DNA of 64,000 nt from UBA6144 sp964399165 (GCA_964399165.1 CAYNPO010000013.1:1-64000), one strand, 5' to 3'. Positions 8,055 to 16,893 are shown, numbered from the stretch's first letter. The notes: a model not told the origin generated them from the sequence alone. Program-made: numbers and translations.

Positions 8055-8787
8055 GTGTTTCCTCCAGGGTCTTGACGTTATATCCCGCCGGGAACTCCGC
8101 GGGGAACGGGCCCTGCCCCTTCCACAGCGTGCTGCTCCCCACGGGAAAAAATGAATCCAATGGCATCACGGTTCCGGCCAGCACCGTGCCGTCCGGACGC
8201 TGGGGCCCAAGCACTTCGGCCCCCAGCGTGAAAAGTCCGAGCTGGCCCAGACCCTCTTGGTTCGCCCAGGCCTCGAGCCCGTCGCTCCCTTCGCACAGGC
8301 TCAGCAGCACCACGGCGCCCCCCTCGTCCGCAAGCCGGGAGAGCCAAGCTTTGAAGTCCGCTCGCGCCTGCAGGTCGTCCCACCACACCAGCTGGAAGGG
8401 CACGCCCACGGGAAAGCGCAACTCGCGCAGCCCGCCTTTCACCTGGCCCAGGATCTCCAGGAAGAGGGCGGCCTCCTCCTGGGGCGTGAGCAGCAGGGTG
8501 GTCTTGCCCACGAAGCGCTCCCGCCAGCGGCGGTTGAACTGCGCCTGCAACTCCACCCGCGAGGGGTACTGGAGACCATGAACTTTCTCCAGGGCCACGT
8601 AGTCCAGATAGCGCACGGAGAAGGCGCGCTGGCAGCGTCCTGCCACGGACCCGTTGGCCCAATGGGGCAGCTCGGGCAGGAAGAACTGCTCGTGGCCCGC
8701 GCCCTGGAACGGGGCGGGTGAGCCATCGTCGTCTGGCACGGAGGAGGAACAGGCGGAGAGCAGCAGGAGCATCATGAGAAGTTTCAT
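7987..8787 (-). CDS. Lipoprotein of unknown function
   Basis: A 266-residue lipoprotein precursor: a short hydrophobic signal ends in LLLLSAC with the lipidated Cys at 13. The mature part has no motif I recognise. Its last 22 codons overlap the cyclophilin gene in a different frame, and its ATG overlaps the stop of the upstream Rossmann protein gene, so the three genes are tightly coupled. The long overlap is odd, but both frames are supported: this one by a proper lipobox, the other by strong SD and family conservation. Function unknown. Confidence 0.8.
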   Translation of the reverse strand: MKLLMMLLLLSACSSSVPDDDGSPAPFQGAGHEQFFLPELPHWANGSVAGRCQRAFSVRYLDYVALEKVHGLQYPSRVELQAQFNRRWRERFVGKTTLLLTPQEEAALFLEILGQVKGGLRELRFPVGVPFQLVWWDDLQARADFKAWLSRLADEGGAVVLLSLCEGSDGLEAWANQEGLGQLGLFTLGAEVLGPQRPDGTVLAGTVMPLDSFFPVGSSTLWKGQGPFPAEFPAGYNVKTLEETHVRNGQKEIGPQGSGDKPQSAL

Positions 8788-9932
8788 GCTTCGGTCCTGG
8801 TGAAGAGTGTTTGGAGCCGGGCCAGGATGGCCTCGCGGCGGGCGGGATTCTCCGCGGCGCCTAGGGTGAAGAAACCGGTTTCTGCGTGGGTGCCGTCCTC
8901 GGCACGGGCGTCTTTTTGGTCGGGCGAGGCCTGCAGATCGAGCCCCGGGAAGCGCTCCCAGGGGCGGCGGCGACCGGAGGCCACGACGAGCTTGTCCACG
9001 CCGATGGTCTTGAGCTCAAGGGCGTTGTTCTCCGGATGCTTCTCCCCCGGGGCGAACGGGATGGTCTCGCAGGTGAGGAAAGTGCGGGTCTTGTCGATGA
9101 GCTGATCGGCGGCGGAGATCACGTGGCCGGAGAAGAACACCACCTGGGGAATGGGGCGCTCGGGCCGGGGCTTCTTCGCCTTGATGAAATCGTCGAGCTC
9201 CCGCCACTCGGCCTCGGCACGAGCGTGCTCCTCCAGGGCCCGGGTTTGCCTGGCTTCCTGGTCAGCGAGGAAATCCACCAGGTCAGGCGTCATGTCCTCG
9301 CGGAAGGGATCCGCCTGCGCGGTGACGACGAACAAGCGCCGGCCCGGATCGCCCTCGATCCAAGGGCGCAGCTCCACCAGGGCCTGGGCCGCCATGGCGC
9401 CGGAGCCCACCAACGCGGCTTCGTGGGCACCCTCGATCCACTCCCGCGGGGAAGCGGAATCCGCCACCAGCACGGTGCCCGGGCGCAGCTTCCCCTCCCC
9501 CACCGCGGGGCCGCCGGGGCCCAGAGTGCCGCGGGCCACGCCCGGCGAGGCGTCCACCACCACGTCCACGTCCTCGAACATCTCCAGCTGACCTTCCAGC
9601 GAGCTCAGGAAATCCTGGGAGAGGTTCTCGTAGGCCTGAGGTTGCTCGGCCTTGCTCTGGGCCAAAAGCGGCGCGGGGTCCACCAGGTAGGTGACGCGGA
9701 AGAGATCGGCGAAGCGGGAGCGTCCGGCGGGGACCACGCCCGGCTGCAGGAAGCGCTTGGTGACCTGGTGCCAAGGATGGGGAACCACCACGCCCAAGGC
9801 GCGCATCTCCTCCACCACCGGTGAGGGGTGGGTGGCGAGGGGCCAAAACAGCCGCACGGAGGCGCCGAGACGGTGGAGCTGCGTGGTGATTTCCAGGGCG
9901 GCCGGGGAAGGGCCGAGCACGGCGATCTTCAT
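8784..9932 (-). CDS. Rossmann-fold FAD/NAD(P)-binding-like protein
   Basis: A 382-residue protein starting with a beta-alpha-beta dinucleotide fold, MKIAVLGPSPAALE, in which the usual GxGxxG is degenerate (GPSPAA). Later segments such as VVVDASPG (about 125-132), EAALVGSGAMAAQAL and DKLVVASGRRRPW resemble those of flavin-dependent pyridine nucleotide-disulfide-type reductases, but no CxxC redox pair is present. SD GAGGA stands five bases before the ATG. It is first in an operon with a lipoprotein and a cyclophilin. An oxidoreductase or an inactive relative is likely; the substrate is unknown. Confidence 0.7.
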   Translation of the reverse strand: MKIAVLGPSPAALEITTQLHRLGASVRLFWPLATHPSPVVEEMRALGVVVPHPWHQVTKRFLQPGVVPAGRSRFADLFRVTYLVDPAPLLAQSKAEQPQAYENLSQDFLSSLEGQLEMFEDVDVVVDASPGVARGTLGPGGPAVGEGKLRPGTVLVADSASPREWIEGAHEAALVGSGAMAAQALVELRPWIEGDPGRRLFVVTAQADPFREDMTPDLVDFLADQEARQTRALEEHARAEAEWRELDDFIKAKKPRPERPIPQVVFFSGHVISAADQLIDKTRTFLTCETIPFAPGEKHPENNALELKTIGVDKLVVASGRRRPWERFPGLDLQASPDQKDARAEDGTHAETGFFTLGAAENPARREAILARLQTLFTRTEA

Positions 9933-9987
9933 GGGATCCTCAATGGAGCCCTAGACTAGCCCGCAGAGGGCATTTTGGCGATGTAGA

Positions 9988-10449
9988 TCAGAGGAAATAC
10001 GTTTTGTGCGCGACGTTGTCTACGCAGGAGAACTCCGCGTATTTGTAGATGAAATCGATGAAGCTCTCCACCGCCTTGAAGCTAGGGAGGCCGCGGTCAA
10101 ACTCGACACCGCAGCGCCAGGAGACCGTCCCGTCTTTTTCCACGTGCTCTTTGGCGTGACGGACTTTCACCACCACGGGCAGGAATGTCCCTTTGGTGAA
10201 GAAAAGTTTGAGCGTGAGTTCAGCACCGGAGGCGAAAGTGGCCCGGGCCTTGGGCCCGAAGGGCACCTGGAACTGCAGGCCCTCGCGGGAGACGTCCAAG
10301 AGCTTCACGGTGTAGCCGGTGCCGTTGTCGTCGATGACGGCGTCCACGCCCAGGAATTCCTCGAACACGACCCGCTCGAACTGGCGGCGCTTCTGCTCGA
10401 TGTTCTGGCGGCGCTTTTCCCCGAAATCGAAAACTTTTTTGTCGGACAT
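9988..10449 (-). CDS. PilZ-domain protein
   Basis: A 153-residue protein with a PilZ-like domain. An arginine-rich KRRQFER segment (about 20-26) stands where PilZ proteins have RxxxR, and DVSREGLQF (about 53-61) matches the D/NxSxxG motif that binds cyclic di-GMP. A beta-rich body follows. No signal or membrane segment is present, so it should be a cytoplasmic c-di-GMP effector. A strong GGAGGGAG precedes the ATG. It is divergent from the HAAS-like membrane protein gene and the two may share a regulatory region. Confidence 0.8.
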   Translation of the reverse strand: MSDKKVFDFGEKRRQNIEQKRRQFERVVFEEFLGVDAVIDDNGTGYTVKLLDVSREGLQFQVPFGPKARATFASGAELTLKLFFTKGTFLPVVVKVRHAKEHVEKDGTVSWRCGVEFDRGLPSFKAVESFIDFIYKYAEFSCVDNVAHKTYFL

Positions 10450-10566
10450 GCGTGCTCCCTCCGTGGTGGTGAACTTCTCGGAGGTCGCAGGGGCCGTCTT
10501 GAGGGTTTTCCCTTCCTCGTTTCGAGCGTCTTGGTGCTATACTGGCCTCGAACAGGAGCGTATTCG

Positions 10567-11481
10567 ATGTCTTTCCCCGAGCGTGCCGTTCAGGATTTCC
10601 TCCAGAAAACGGAGGAGTTCCTGCAAGACATGCCCCAAAGCGAGCGCCAGGCGGCCTTGGAAGATTGGCGACAGTCCCTGCGCGCCTATGGCGAGGCCCA
10701 TCCGAGCGCGGATTTCGTTCGCCTCAAGCGTCTCTTGGGCGGGCCCCGGGGCCTGGCGAACCTGCTGCGCGTGAAAGGCCGGCTCCCCTTGAAAGGCTCT
10801 TTGGTGCGCACCACCCGACAGGTGGTGGCATGGATCGCCGTGGCCGGTTTGACCGGCGTCCTGCTGGTGGCAGGGCTTGTGTGGTGGAAGTTCACGCCGT
10901 TCCTGGAAGTGGGGCGCGACCGTGTGCAGGTGCTGGGCGGCCTCATCGACATCGACGGGCAACTGGGGCAAGTGAAGGTGGGGGACCAGTTCGAGTTCTC
11001 AGACGCCCAGTTCAAGAACGTCTTCGAAGGGTCCTACGAACTCCCCTCAGAAGTTGAGGACCTGGTGGTCGAGTTCGACCGCGGGCAGATGGAATTCACC
11101 TACACCAACGACAACCGCCTAACCTGGAACTGCAAGGTTTCCTCGGAGCCCTCCGACGGCTTCATCAAGCAGGAGAAGGAGGCCATGGTGGTGCAGCTCA
11201 AGGGCCTGGGGGGCGCCGATTGCGCCTTCAAACTGCCCTCCCGCCTGAAATACACGGTGGATGGCGACGCCGGGAAAATCGACGTGATCGCCCCCGCTAA
11301 CGACACCTTCGTGCGTCTGGGCAGCGGCGTGGTCAACGTCGCGCCCGACTCGGAGTTGCACTACCGTTTCGACCTGAGAGTGGGCCAAGGGAGCGTCGAC
11401 CCCGCCTTCGAGCGGCTCTCCCAACAAGACGGCATCGAGATCAAAGTGGATGTGGGAACTGGCAATGTGCAGAAGAAATAG
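10567..11481 (+). CDS. Membrane protein with HAAS-like N-terminus and exported beta domain
   Basis: A 304-residue protein. Residues 1-55 form a helical segment (ERAVQDFLQKTEEFLQDMP...) resembling HAAS/DUF1700 domains that bind PadR-type regulators. One transmembrane helix lies at about 85-105, and the C-terminal 200 residues look like a beta-rich exported domain similar in style to DUF4097. AGGAG eight bases before the ATG and an upstream TATACT (10538-10543) support the start. It overlaps the NlpC/P60 gene, so the pair probably acts at the envelope. Domain assignment is tentative. Confidence 0.75.
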   Translation: MSFPERAVQDFLQKTEEFLQDMPQSERQAALEDWRQSLRAYGEAHPSADFVRLKRLLGGPRGLANLLRVKGRLPLKGSLVRTTRQVVAWIAVAGLTGVLLVAGLVWWKFTPFLEVGRDRVQVLGGLIDIDGQLGQVKVGDQFEFSDAQFKNVFEGSYELPSEVEDLVVEFDRGQMEFTYTNDNRLTWNCKVSSEPSDGFIKQEKEAMVVQLKGLGGADCAFKLPSRLKYTVDGDAGKIDVIAPANDTFVRLGSGVVNVAPDSELHYRFDLRVGQGSVDPAFERLSQQDGIEIKVDVGTGNVQKK

Positions 11482-11986
11482 CCTGCTGCTGGCCTTGCTC
11501 GCGCTCCTGGCGGCTCCCCTCCGGGCCTCGGAGGAGCCGTGGCTGGGCCCTGACGACTTCAGCCGCATGGCAGACTACGGGATGCTCTACGAGGACTCCC
11601 CCTACCACTTCGGCGCCCGCCGCCCGAGCAGCGAGGACTGCAGCTCGCTGATCCAAAAAGTTTTCTCGCTCATGGGAATTGAACTGCCCCGCTCTTCCCG
11701 CGAGCAGGCCATGGATGAGCGCTTCCGCGAAGTGCCGGTGGAAGAAATGCGCGCCGGTGACTTGGTGTTCTTCCGCAACACCTGGCGCCGCGGGGTCTCC
11801 CACGTGGCCTACCTCCTGGGGCCCGGCCGGATGTTGCACGCCTCACCCCGGCACCGCCGGGTGCGCCTCTCCCCTTTTGGCCCCACCCATCCCCTCTGGC
11901 GTAAAATCCACTCCGTGCGCCGGTGGAGGCGCACGGTGGAGGCGGACCCGTCCAGACCGCGCTTTTCCTGGGACGACAAAGTCTGA
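11465..11986 (+). CDS. NlpC/P60 family peptidoglycan hydrolase
   Basis: A 173-residue exported cysteine peptidase. A signal peptide (1-21, ending LRA) precedes the catalytic domain: nucleophile Cys59 in SEDCSSLIQ, His113 in GVSHVAYL and a third polar residue probably His125. Such enzymes cleave D-Glu-diaminopimelate or related bonds in peptidoglycan stems. An in-frame ATG at 11450 is an alternative start; I prefer 11465 because it gives a cleaner signal peptide. It overlaps the previous gene by 17 bp and is convergent with murI. Confidence 0.88.
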   Translation: MCRRNSLLLALLALLAAPLRASEEPWLGPDDFSRMADYGMLYEDSPYHFGARRPSSEDCSSLIQKVFSLMGIELPRSSREQAMDERFREVPVEEMRAGDLVFFRNTWRRGVSHVAYLLGPGRMLHASPRHRRVRLSPFGPTHPLWRKIHSVRRWRRTVEADPSRPRFSWDDKV

Positions 11987-11987
11987 G

Positions 11988-12791
11988 TTAGAGCACCACG
12001 CGCTCGAGCCCTGGCACCGGCTCCGGCGCCATGAGCTGCCGGGCCAGGCGCTCGAAGGGGCCGGTGACGTCGGTGGTACACAGTTGGAAGCTACGTTTGG
12101 TCCCCGAGGGCGCGGCGCCTCCCCGGGCCGAGAAATGCGCGCGCAACTTTTGCGCCAACACGTCCCCCGATTCGATCAGGGCCACCCCACCCCCCATCAC
12201 TGAGGCGATGTCCGCGCGCAGGATCGGGTAGTGGGTGCAGCCCAGGACCAGCGTGTCCACGCCCGCCGCCTTGAGCGGGGCCAGATAACGGGACGCCATG
12301 AGCCGTGTCACCTCGTCGTCGGCCAGGCCTTCTTCGGCCAAAGGGACGAACAGAGGGCAGGCCACCTCCACCACCTCGCAGGCCGGATCCAACGCGTGGA
12401 TGGCCGCACGGTAGGCGTGGCCCTGGATGGTGGTGTGGGTGCCGATGACGCCTACCTTGCGCGCGCGGGAGGCGGTAAGCGCAGCCTCGGCCCCGGGATG
12501 GATGACGTTGAAGAGCGGCACCCCTTCGTACTCATCTTGTCCCACAAAAACGGTGGAGGCGGTGTTGCAGGCGATGATCAGGAGTTTCACCCCCCGGGAG
12601 AGGAGGAAATCCAGGCTCTGCTCGCCATAGCGGCGGATGGTCTCGGGAGATTTGTTGCCGTAAGGCAGGCGCGCGACGTCGCCGAGGTAGAGGAAAGATT
12701 CCTCAGGGAAAGCGCGGGCCAAGGCCCGCAGCACGGTGAGGCCCCCGAGACCCGAATCGAAAAGACCGATGGGCCGCGGATCGGCGTTCAC
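11988..12791 (-). CDS. murI: Glutamate racemase
   Basis: A 267-residue cofactor-independent racemase producing D-glutamate for peptidoglycan. The two catalytic cysteines are present: Cys75 in ACNTAS and Cys185 in LGCTHYP, with the substrate-binding DSGLGG at 12-17. Length is typical. Its ATG overlaps the stop of the upstream SDR gene (ATGA). Identity is secure. Confidence 0.96.
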   Translation of the reverse strand: MNADPRPIGLFDSGLGGLTVLRALARAFPEESFLYLGDVARLPYGNKSPETIRRYGEQSLDFLLSRGVKLLIIACNTASTVFVGQDEYEGVPLFNVIHPGAEAALTASRARKVGVIGTHTTIQGHAYRAAIHALDPACEVVEVACPLFVPLAEEGLADDEVTRLMASRYLAPLKAAGVDTLVLGCTHYPILRADIASVMGGGVALIESGDVLAQKLRAHFSARGGAAPSGTKRSFQLCTTDVTGPFERLARQLMAPEPVPGLERVVL

Positions 12792-13897
12792 GGGCCTCCC
12801 CGCCGGCCGGGCAAGCGGCTTTTGAGTTTGTCCCGCAGCTGGTGCATGGCCGAAAAGGGATGGACCAGGGCCTCCGTGGGGCGCGAAGCCGCCAAGGCCT
12901 TGAGCTTATCCACCAGCAGCTGCTGGCCTTGCCGCGTTTGCAGCAGCGTCTGGTCCTTGAGTTCCTTCCAAAAATCCCCTTCCCACACTGCGGGATAATG
13001 GGTTTTCGAAGCCTCATGGGCGCGCTTGAGCGCCTCCTCCAGCGGTAAGGGGACCACATCCGGGAACAACTCCTCCGCGCTCCGGTCGGTCACCACCGAG
13101 GGGAATTCCAGGCTGAGGAAGAGCTTCTTCCCCACGTCCGCATATTCGGGAATGAGGAGGTCAAGCAAGGGAAACAGCACGCGCTGGTCGGTCTTGGGCA
13201 AGAGGAACTTGGGGCGCGTTTGGCCATCCAGTTTGGCGTAGAGGTCCAACAACTCGCCGTAGGGAACCGCCCGCGGCCCGCCGATTTCCACCACGGTGTG
13301 GCCCGCCCCTTGGAGGTCCAAGGCGCCCACCAGGTACGTGAGCAGGTCCTCCAGCCCAATAGGTTGGCACAGGGTCTCAAGCCAGGGCGCGTAGGGCCGC
13401 ACGGGCAAACGCTGGTGGATGGCCTTGAGCATCTCAAAGCTGGTGGAGTTCGCCCCCAGCACGATGGAGGCTCGGAACTCCACACAGGCTCCATGCTGGA
13501 GTCCGAGGATCTTGCCCACCAACTGGCGGCTGCGCAGGTGGTGGGAACTCTCGCCCTCGGGGCCCAAGCCCCCGAGGTAGATGGTCTTTCTCAGCCCGAC
13601 CCGGTTGGCGGCGGAAGCGAACTGCACGGCCGCGTTTGTCTCGTGCCACTCGAAGTCGGCTTCGTCTTGGGCCAGGGAATGGGCCAGGTAGTACGCTACG
13701 TCGGCGCGCTTCAGCAGGTCGTCCAGGCCCTTTCCGTCGGCCAGGTCGCCTTTGACCACCTTCAGGTCCTTGTGCTGCAGGGGCCAGCGGTCCGGGTGCC
13801 GGGACAAGGCCAGCACGTGGTGACCTAAATCCAGCAGCCGAAGGGTCAGGGCCGTGCCCACGAACCCGGTGGCCCCAATGATGGCGATGGTGCTCAT
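12788..13897 (-). CDS. Atypical SDR (NAD(P)-binding epimerase/reductase-like)
   Basis: A 369-residue NAD(P)H-binding protein of the atypical short-chain dehydrogenase group. The nucleotide loop GATGFVG lies at 8-14, followed by DLADGKGL, AYYLAHSL and a TIYLGGLGP segment typical of SDR proteins that in many bacteria are fused to a DUF2867 domain. The start is set by GGGAGGGC five bases before ATG 13897; an upstream in-frame ATG has no such site. A C-terminal helical extension of about 100 residues is rich in charged residues. It sits between a DUF2867 gene and murI. Substrate unknown. Confidence 0.85.
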   Translation of the reverse strand: MSTIAIIGATGFVGTALTLRLLDLGHHVLALSRHPDRWPLQHKDLKVVKGDLADGKGLDDLLKRADVAYYLAHSLAQDEADFEWHETNAAVQFASAANRVGLRKTIYLGGLGPEGESSHHLRSRQLVGKILGLQHGACVEFRASIVLGANSTSFEMLKAIHQRLPVRPYAPWLETLCQPIGLEDLLTYLVGALDLQGAGHTVVEIGGPRAVPYGELLDLYAKLDGQTRPKFLLPKTDQRVLFPLLDLLIPEYADVGKKLFLSLEFPSVVTDRSAEELFPDVVPLPLEEALKRAHEASKTHYPAVWEGDFWKELKDQTLLQTRQGQQLLVDKLKALAASRPTEALVHPFSAMHQLRDKLKSRLPGRRGGP

Positions 13898-13999
13898 GAT
13901 GCCCTCCCGGATGAGTCTCTCGCGGAGTTCCACTCTAAACGATTACCCCCGGCGCTGGGAAGTTTCCCAGCGTGAAATGCGCTGCATCGTGGAGTGCTT

Positions 14000-14596
14000 T
14001 CAAAGACGGCGCAGATGCCGGCCGAAAGCGTGCATGACGACGAGGTGGAACAGGGCCTGGGTCAGCCGATAAAGCCACCATGGCAAAGAAGGGCGGAAAG
14101 CGTGCAGGAGCACCATCACCTCGGGTCGCCCCCTCAGGCGCCGGAATTCCAAGCGCGCCCGCGAATCCTTGCGCGCAAGCCTGCCTCCGGCGACGGCGAA
14201 CACGCGGCGATCGGGATCAGTGCCGGGGCGCAAACGCAGCTCCAGCAAAGTCCACCTGCGCAGGAGGAAAAAAATCGTGTGGGAGGGCCCCTCCACGCGC
14301 GTGCGCACAAGGAAGAGGCAGAACCAAGGCAGCCAGCGGAAATACTCCCGCGCCACCCAACCCACGTCCTTGCCTTCCGGAAGCGGATAGCGCTGAAGGG
14401 AGGAGACGGTGCCCGCGACGAGGGCGGGGGCCGGGGCGTTGAGAGGCCGGACACCAACACCGGCGCGGGCCAGGTTATCCCCCACCCACGCCACGTAGTC
14501 CCCCGCCCTCCCCTGGACCAAGGCGCTGGCGGGACGCGCGCTCAACCGGGCCGGCAGTCCGGCGCCCTGCACTTCCTCCAGTACGAACACGTCCAT
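14000..14596 (-). CDS. DUF2867-like protein
   Basis: A 198-residue protein whose C-terminal half (LRLRPGTDPDRRVFAVAGG, then ARLEFRRLRG and LHAFRPSLPWWLYRLTQALFH) resembles the DUF2867 domain usually fused behind an atypical SDR. Here the SDR is the next gene downstream (102 bp), so the domain pair is encoded separately. An AAGGGA six bases before the ATG supports the start. Two aromatic/hydrophobic stretches suggest membrane association. The family call is from remembered sequence character and needs a profile search. Confidence 0.65.
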   Translation of the reverse strand: MDVFVLEEVQGAGLPARLSARPASALVQGRAGDYVAWVGDNLARAGVGVRPLNAPAPALVAGTVSSLQRYPLPEGKDVGWVAREYFRWLPWFCLFLVRTRVEGPSHTIFFLLRRWTLLELRLRPGTDPDRRVFAVAGGRLARKDSRARLEFRRLRGRPEVMVLLHAFRPSLPWWLYRLTQALFHLVVMHAFGRHLRRL

Positions 14597-14606
14597 CAGC
14601 TTTCCC

Positions 14607-14635
14607 TTGGAAGGAGTCCCTTATCCCAGGATAAT
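14607..14635 (+). promoter_or_regulatory. Sigma-70-type promoter, leaderless geometry
   Basis: TTGGAA (14607-14612), a 17-base spacer and GATAAT (14630-14635). The start codon follows six bases later and no SD is present. Confidence 0.5.
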
Positions 14636-14641
14636 GGGGTC

Positions 14642-15406
14642 ATGACCCTTTTGCCATGGCTTCCCGCCATCCTGAAGGACCTGCTCCGCCATGTACCCGC
14701 CCTGCTGTTCCGGCTGGTGGACTGGGGAAGCATGAGCCGCGAGCTGGCCACCCTCTCCGGGCGCGCGGTTTCCCGCAAGGGCGTGGCCGAGGTGAAGGCG
14801 GCCTGGCAGGCGCAGCTGCCGCCCACACTGGCCTTCCGCGAAGACGTGCTCCCCGTGAAGCCCACCGAACTCGCCCCGGTCGCCCGCCGCGAGCTAGGCG
14901 ACGCCATCCTGCTCTTTTGCTTCCGCCAGGTGTTGGGACAAGGCAAGCCCCTCTTCCTAGATTTGCGCCTGAACCACTTCGGGCGCCGGGAGGGCGGCTG
15001 GGCCTTCGCTCCCTCGGGCCTGTGGGCCACCTTCACGCCGGACTTCGCCGCGGGTCTGTCGGACCTGTACCACGGATTCTACTTCGGGGACGACGCCCGC
15101 TTTCGCCGGGGACTCAAGGCGACGGGATTGATGGGTGAAGCCTGGCCCGAGGCCGACAGGGAACGCATGGAGCAGCTCTTCCGCCGCCAGTTCGGCGGGA
15201 GCCGCGAAGGCGAAATGACCTTCCGGCTCTCGGAGTTCCATTCCGCCTTCCATGACGTCTTCGAGTTCCTAGTGGAAAAGAGCATGCGCCTCACCCCCGA
15301 CTTCCTCACCCTTGGAGTGTTGCTGGTCACTTTGTACGCGTCGCTGGAGGAATTGGGCGAGCGCCACGACGTGGCGGCGCTGTTCCGGGCGGCGGCTAGT
15401 CCGTGA
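14642..15406 (+). CDS. Hypothetical protein
   Basis: A 254-residue protein with no family I recognise. It has no clear signal peptide, although the N-terminus (LLPWLPAILKDLL) is amphipathic. The central part contains YHGFYFGDD and FHSAFHDVFEF segments with several His/Asp/Glu residues that could bind metal, but no standard motif. The ATG lies six bases after a good -10 hexamer and lacks an SD, suggesting a leaderless mRNA. It overlaps the convergent exported protein gene by 11 bp. Confidence 0.7.
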   Translation: MTLLPWLPAILKDLLRHVPALLFRLVDWGSMSRELATLSGRAVSRKGVAEVKAAWQAQLPPTLAFREDVLPVKPTELAPVARRELGDAILLFCFRQVLGQGKPLFLDLRLNHFGRREGGWAFAPSGLWATFTPDFAAGLSDLYHGFYFGDDARFRRGLKATGLMGEAWPEADRERMEQLFRRQFGGSREGEMTFRLSEFHSAFHDVFEFLVEKSMRLTPDFLTLGVLLVTLYASLEELGERHDVAALFRAAASP

Positions 15407-15887
15407 GGTTGATGACGCCTAGTTGGTAGGGCCATTTGAGGTTGTCGCCGTGGGAGCCTTTGTCGGTCTCGGCGTAACCGTCCCACACCAGGTAGAAGGG
15501 ACCCGGGTCGATGCTCTTGTCACCTTTGATGACTGGCGTGAACCCTTGCTGGCCCTTCTCGCCCCACGCGAGGAAACCCTTGTGCTTGGACGAGACGATC
15601 CCGGGCACGAGTGAGATTTGCCCATAGCCGTCCAAGGCGAGGAATTGCACTTTCTTCTTCTTCACCCAATCGGCCCCATAGACTTCCCCCATGAGCGCGG
15701 AGAAATCACGCCCCAAGTAGGTCCGCTTGTAGCCTCGGAAAACGTTGTACACGTCCCGAGCCTCCTCCTTCTGCTTGAGATGGGGCAACTCCGCTTTGCG
15801 CAAGGTCTTGCCGTCCAATCGGAACTCCAGCGTCTGGGCGCAGACGGCAAAGGAGAAGAACAGTGCTGCCAAAGCGAAAAACTTCAT
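15396..15887 (-). CDS. Exported protein with molybdopterin-oxidoreductase-like fold
   Basis: A 163-residue protein with a signal peptide (1-17, ending VCA). The mature sequence resembles the shortened oxidoreductase molybdopterin-binding fold seen in some periplasmic proteins: a YLGRDFSALMGEVYG helix, an LALDGYGQISLVPG strand pair and GPFYLVWDGY. The molybdenum-ligating Cys is not evident, so it may not bind cofactor. It is coupled by an ATGA overlap to the upstream exported protein gene. The fold assignment is tentative. Confidence 0.65.
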   Translation of the reverse strand: MKFFALAALFFSFAVCAQTLEFRLDGKTLRKAELPHLKQKEEARDVYNVFRGYKRTYLGRDFSALMGEVYGADWVKKKKVQFLALDGYGQISLVPGIVSSKHKGFLAWGEKGQQGFTPVIKGDKSIDPGPFYLVWDGYAETDKGSHGDNLKWPYQLGVINLTD

Positions 15888-16396
15888 TCGTCACCACCAA
15901 TGGTGCACGCGTAAGTGTCGTTGTGGATCCGGTTGTGCCCTTGCACCACGTTCAGGGACGCCGAGACGAGTTGAGCCGGGGACTGGCGGGAGAGCACGAT
16001 TCGCAGGGTCTTGGTGATGGGAGGCGTGTTGTAAAGGCCGCTGGTACGGCGGGGGGTCACGCGGATGAACGAGTAGGTGACGGTGTCACCGCTGACCTCT
16101 CGGGTGGCGGATTCGCGGTAGCGGCGGGAAAGATGCCCCGAAAAAGACACCATGTCGCCGAAGAGGCCCTCCCCCATGATGCCAGGACCGTCCGTCATCT
16201 GACGGACCTGCACTTGCACGAAGTCGCGGAAAGCGCCCATGCTTATGTGAACGTCGCACCCGGGACCACGGAACCTCCCCACAGGAATCTGCTCCCAAAG
16301 CGGATTGGGGATAGGCACGGGACGCTCCTGGTTGCCGGCAGCGGAGACGGACAGTGCCTGGCCCAGTAGGAGCAGCCCCAAGACGATGTTACGCAT
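15884..16396 (-). CDS. Exported hypothetical protein
   Basis: A 170-residue protein with a typical signal peptide (MRNIVLGLLLLGQALSVSAA). The mature part is beta-rich and contains two cysteines (about 47 and 164) that could form a disulfide. No family is recognised. It starts the two-gene operon with the molybdopterin-fold-like protein, so they may work together in the periplasm. Confidence 0.7.
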   Translation of the reverse strand: MRNIVLGLLLLGQALSVSAAGNQERPVPIPNPLWEQIPVGRFRGPGCDVHISMGAFRDFVQVQVRQMTDGPGIMGEGLFGDMVSFSGHLSRRYRESATREVSGDTVTYSFIRVTPRRTSGLYNTPPITKTLRIVLSRQSPAQLVSASLNVVQGHNRIHNDTYACTIGGDE

Positions 16397-16435
16397 GGAA
16401 GCCTGATCGGAATAATCCGTCCCGAACTGTAGAAC

Positions 16436-16795
16436 TTAGCCCCTCACGATCTCAAGAGAGTCGCCCTCCTTCAGGTCAACTGGCAACGTTCCGGCGGGCA
16501 CTTCCAGCACCTGCCGCGTCCCCCGGTAAAACCATGTATGGCGCCAGGGCCCCACGGAGCGCAGGATCTTCACCACTTTCCCGTCGGCGGTAAGGAAGGC
16601 CATGTCCAAACGGAAGAACATGAAAGTCGTCTGCATGGGCCCACGAGTGTCGAACAGAATCCCGGGCACGTGGGGACGGGAGCGGAACATGTAACCGACC
16701 AGGCGCCCCCAGAAGTCGTCAGCGACGACTACGCCGCTCACGACCACGGTGCCCTTGTGCTTAACCACCGCCGTGCGGGGAAAGTTCCTACCCAT
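16436..16795 (-). CDS. DUF192 family protein
   Basis: A 119-residue DUF192 protein of unknown function, a family that often occurs as a small periplasmic or cytoplasmic beta-barrel. Diagnostic segments are DFWGRLVGYMFR, MQTTFMFFRLDMAFL and LEVPAGTLPVDLKEGDSLEI. Upstream in-frame ATGs exist at 16798 and 16828; the last lies inside the tRNA gene and is rejected. AAGG stands five bases before ATG 16795. It probably shares a transcript with the tRNA. Unlike many relatives it has no signal peptide. Confidence 0.82.
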   Translation of the reverse strand: MGRNFPRTAVVKHKGTVVVSGVVVADDFWGRLVGYMFRSRPHVPGILFDTRGPMQTTFMFFRLDMAFLTADGKVVKILRSVGPWRHTWFYRGTRQVLEVPAGTLPVDLKEGDSLEIVRG

Positions 16796-16816
16796 CATGG
16801 CCTTGGGTCCTGTAAG

Positions 16817-16893
16817 TGGCGCACCCAAGAGGATTCGAACCTCTGACCGCCCGATTAGAAATCGGGTGCTCTATCCAGCTGAGCTATGGGTGC
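16817..16893 (-). tRNA. tRNA-Arg (anticodon TCT)
   Basis: A 77-base cloverleaf with encoded CCA. The acceptor stem is GCACCCA/TGGGTGC with discriminator G. The anticodon stem CCCGA/TCGGG has loop TTTCTAA, giving anticodon TCT (reads AGA). The T-arm is AGAGG-TTCGAAT-CCTCT. All stems pair fully. Confidence 0.97.

Noticed and set aside
14050..14056. CCGATAA as a FliA site
   Set aside because: Inside the DUF2867 coding region and without a -35.
16796..16828. Upstream ATG starts (16828 and 16798) of the DUF192 gene
   Set aside because: The ATG at 16828 lies within the tRNA; ATG 16798 stands only two bases from AAGG, whereas ATG 16795 has better spacing.
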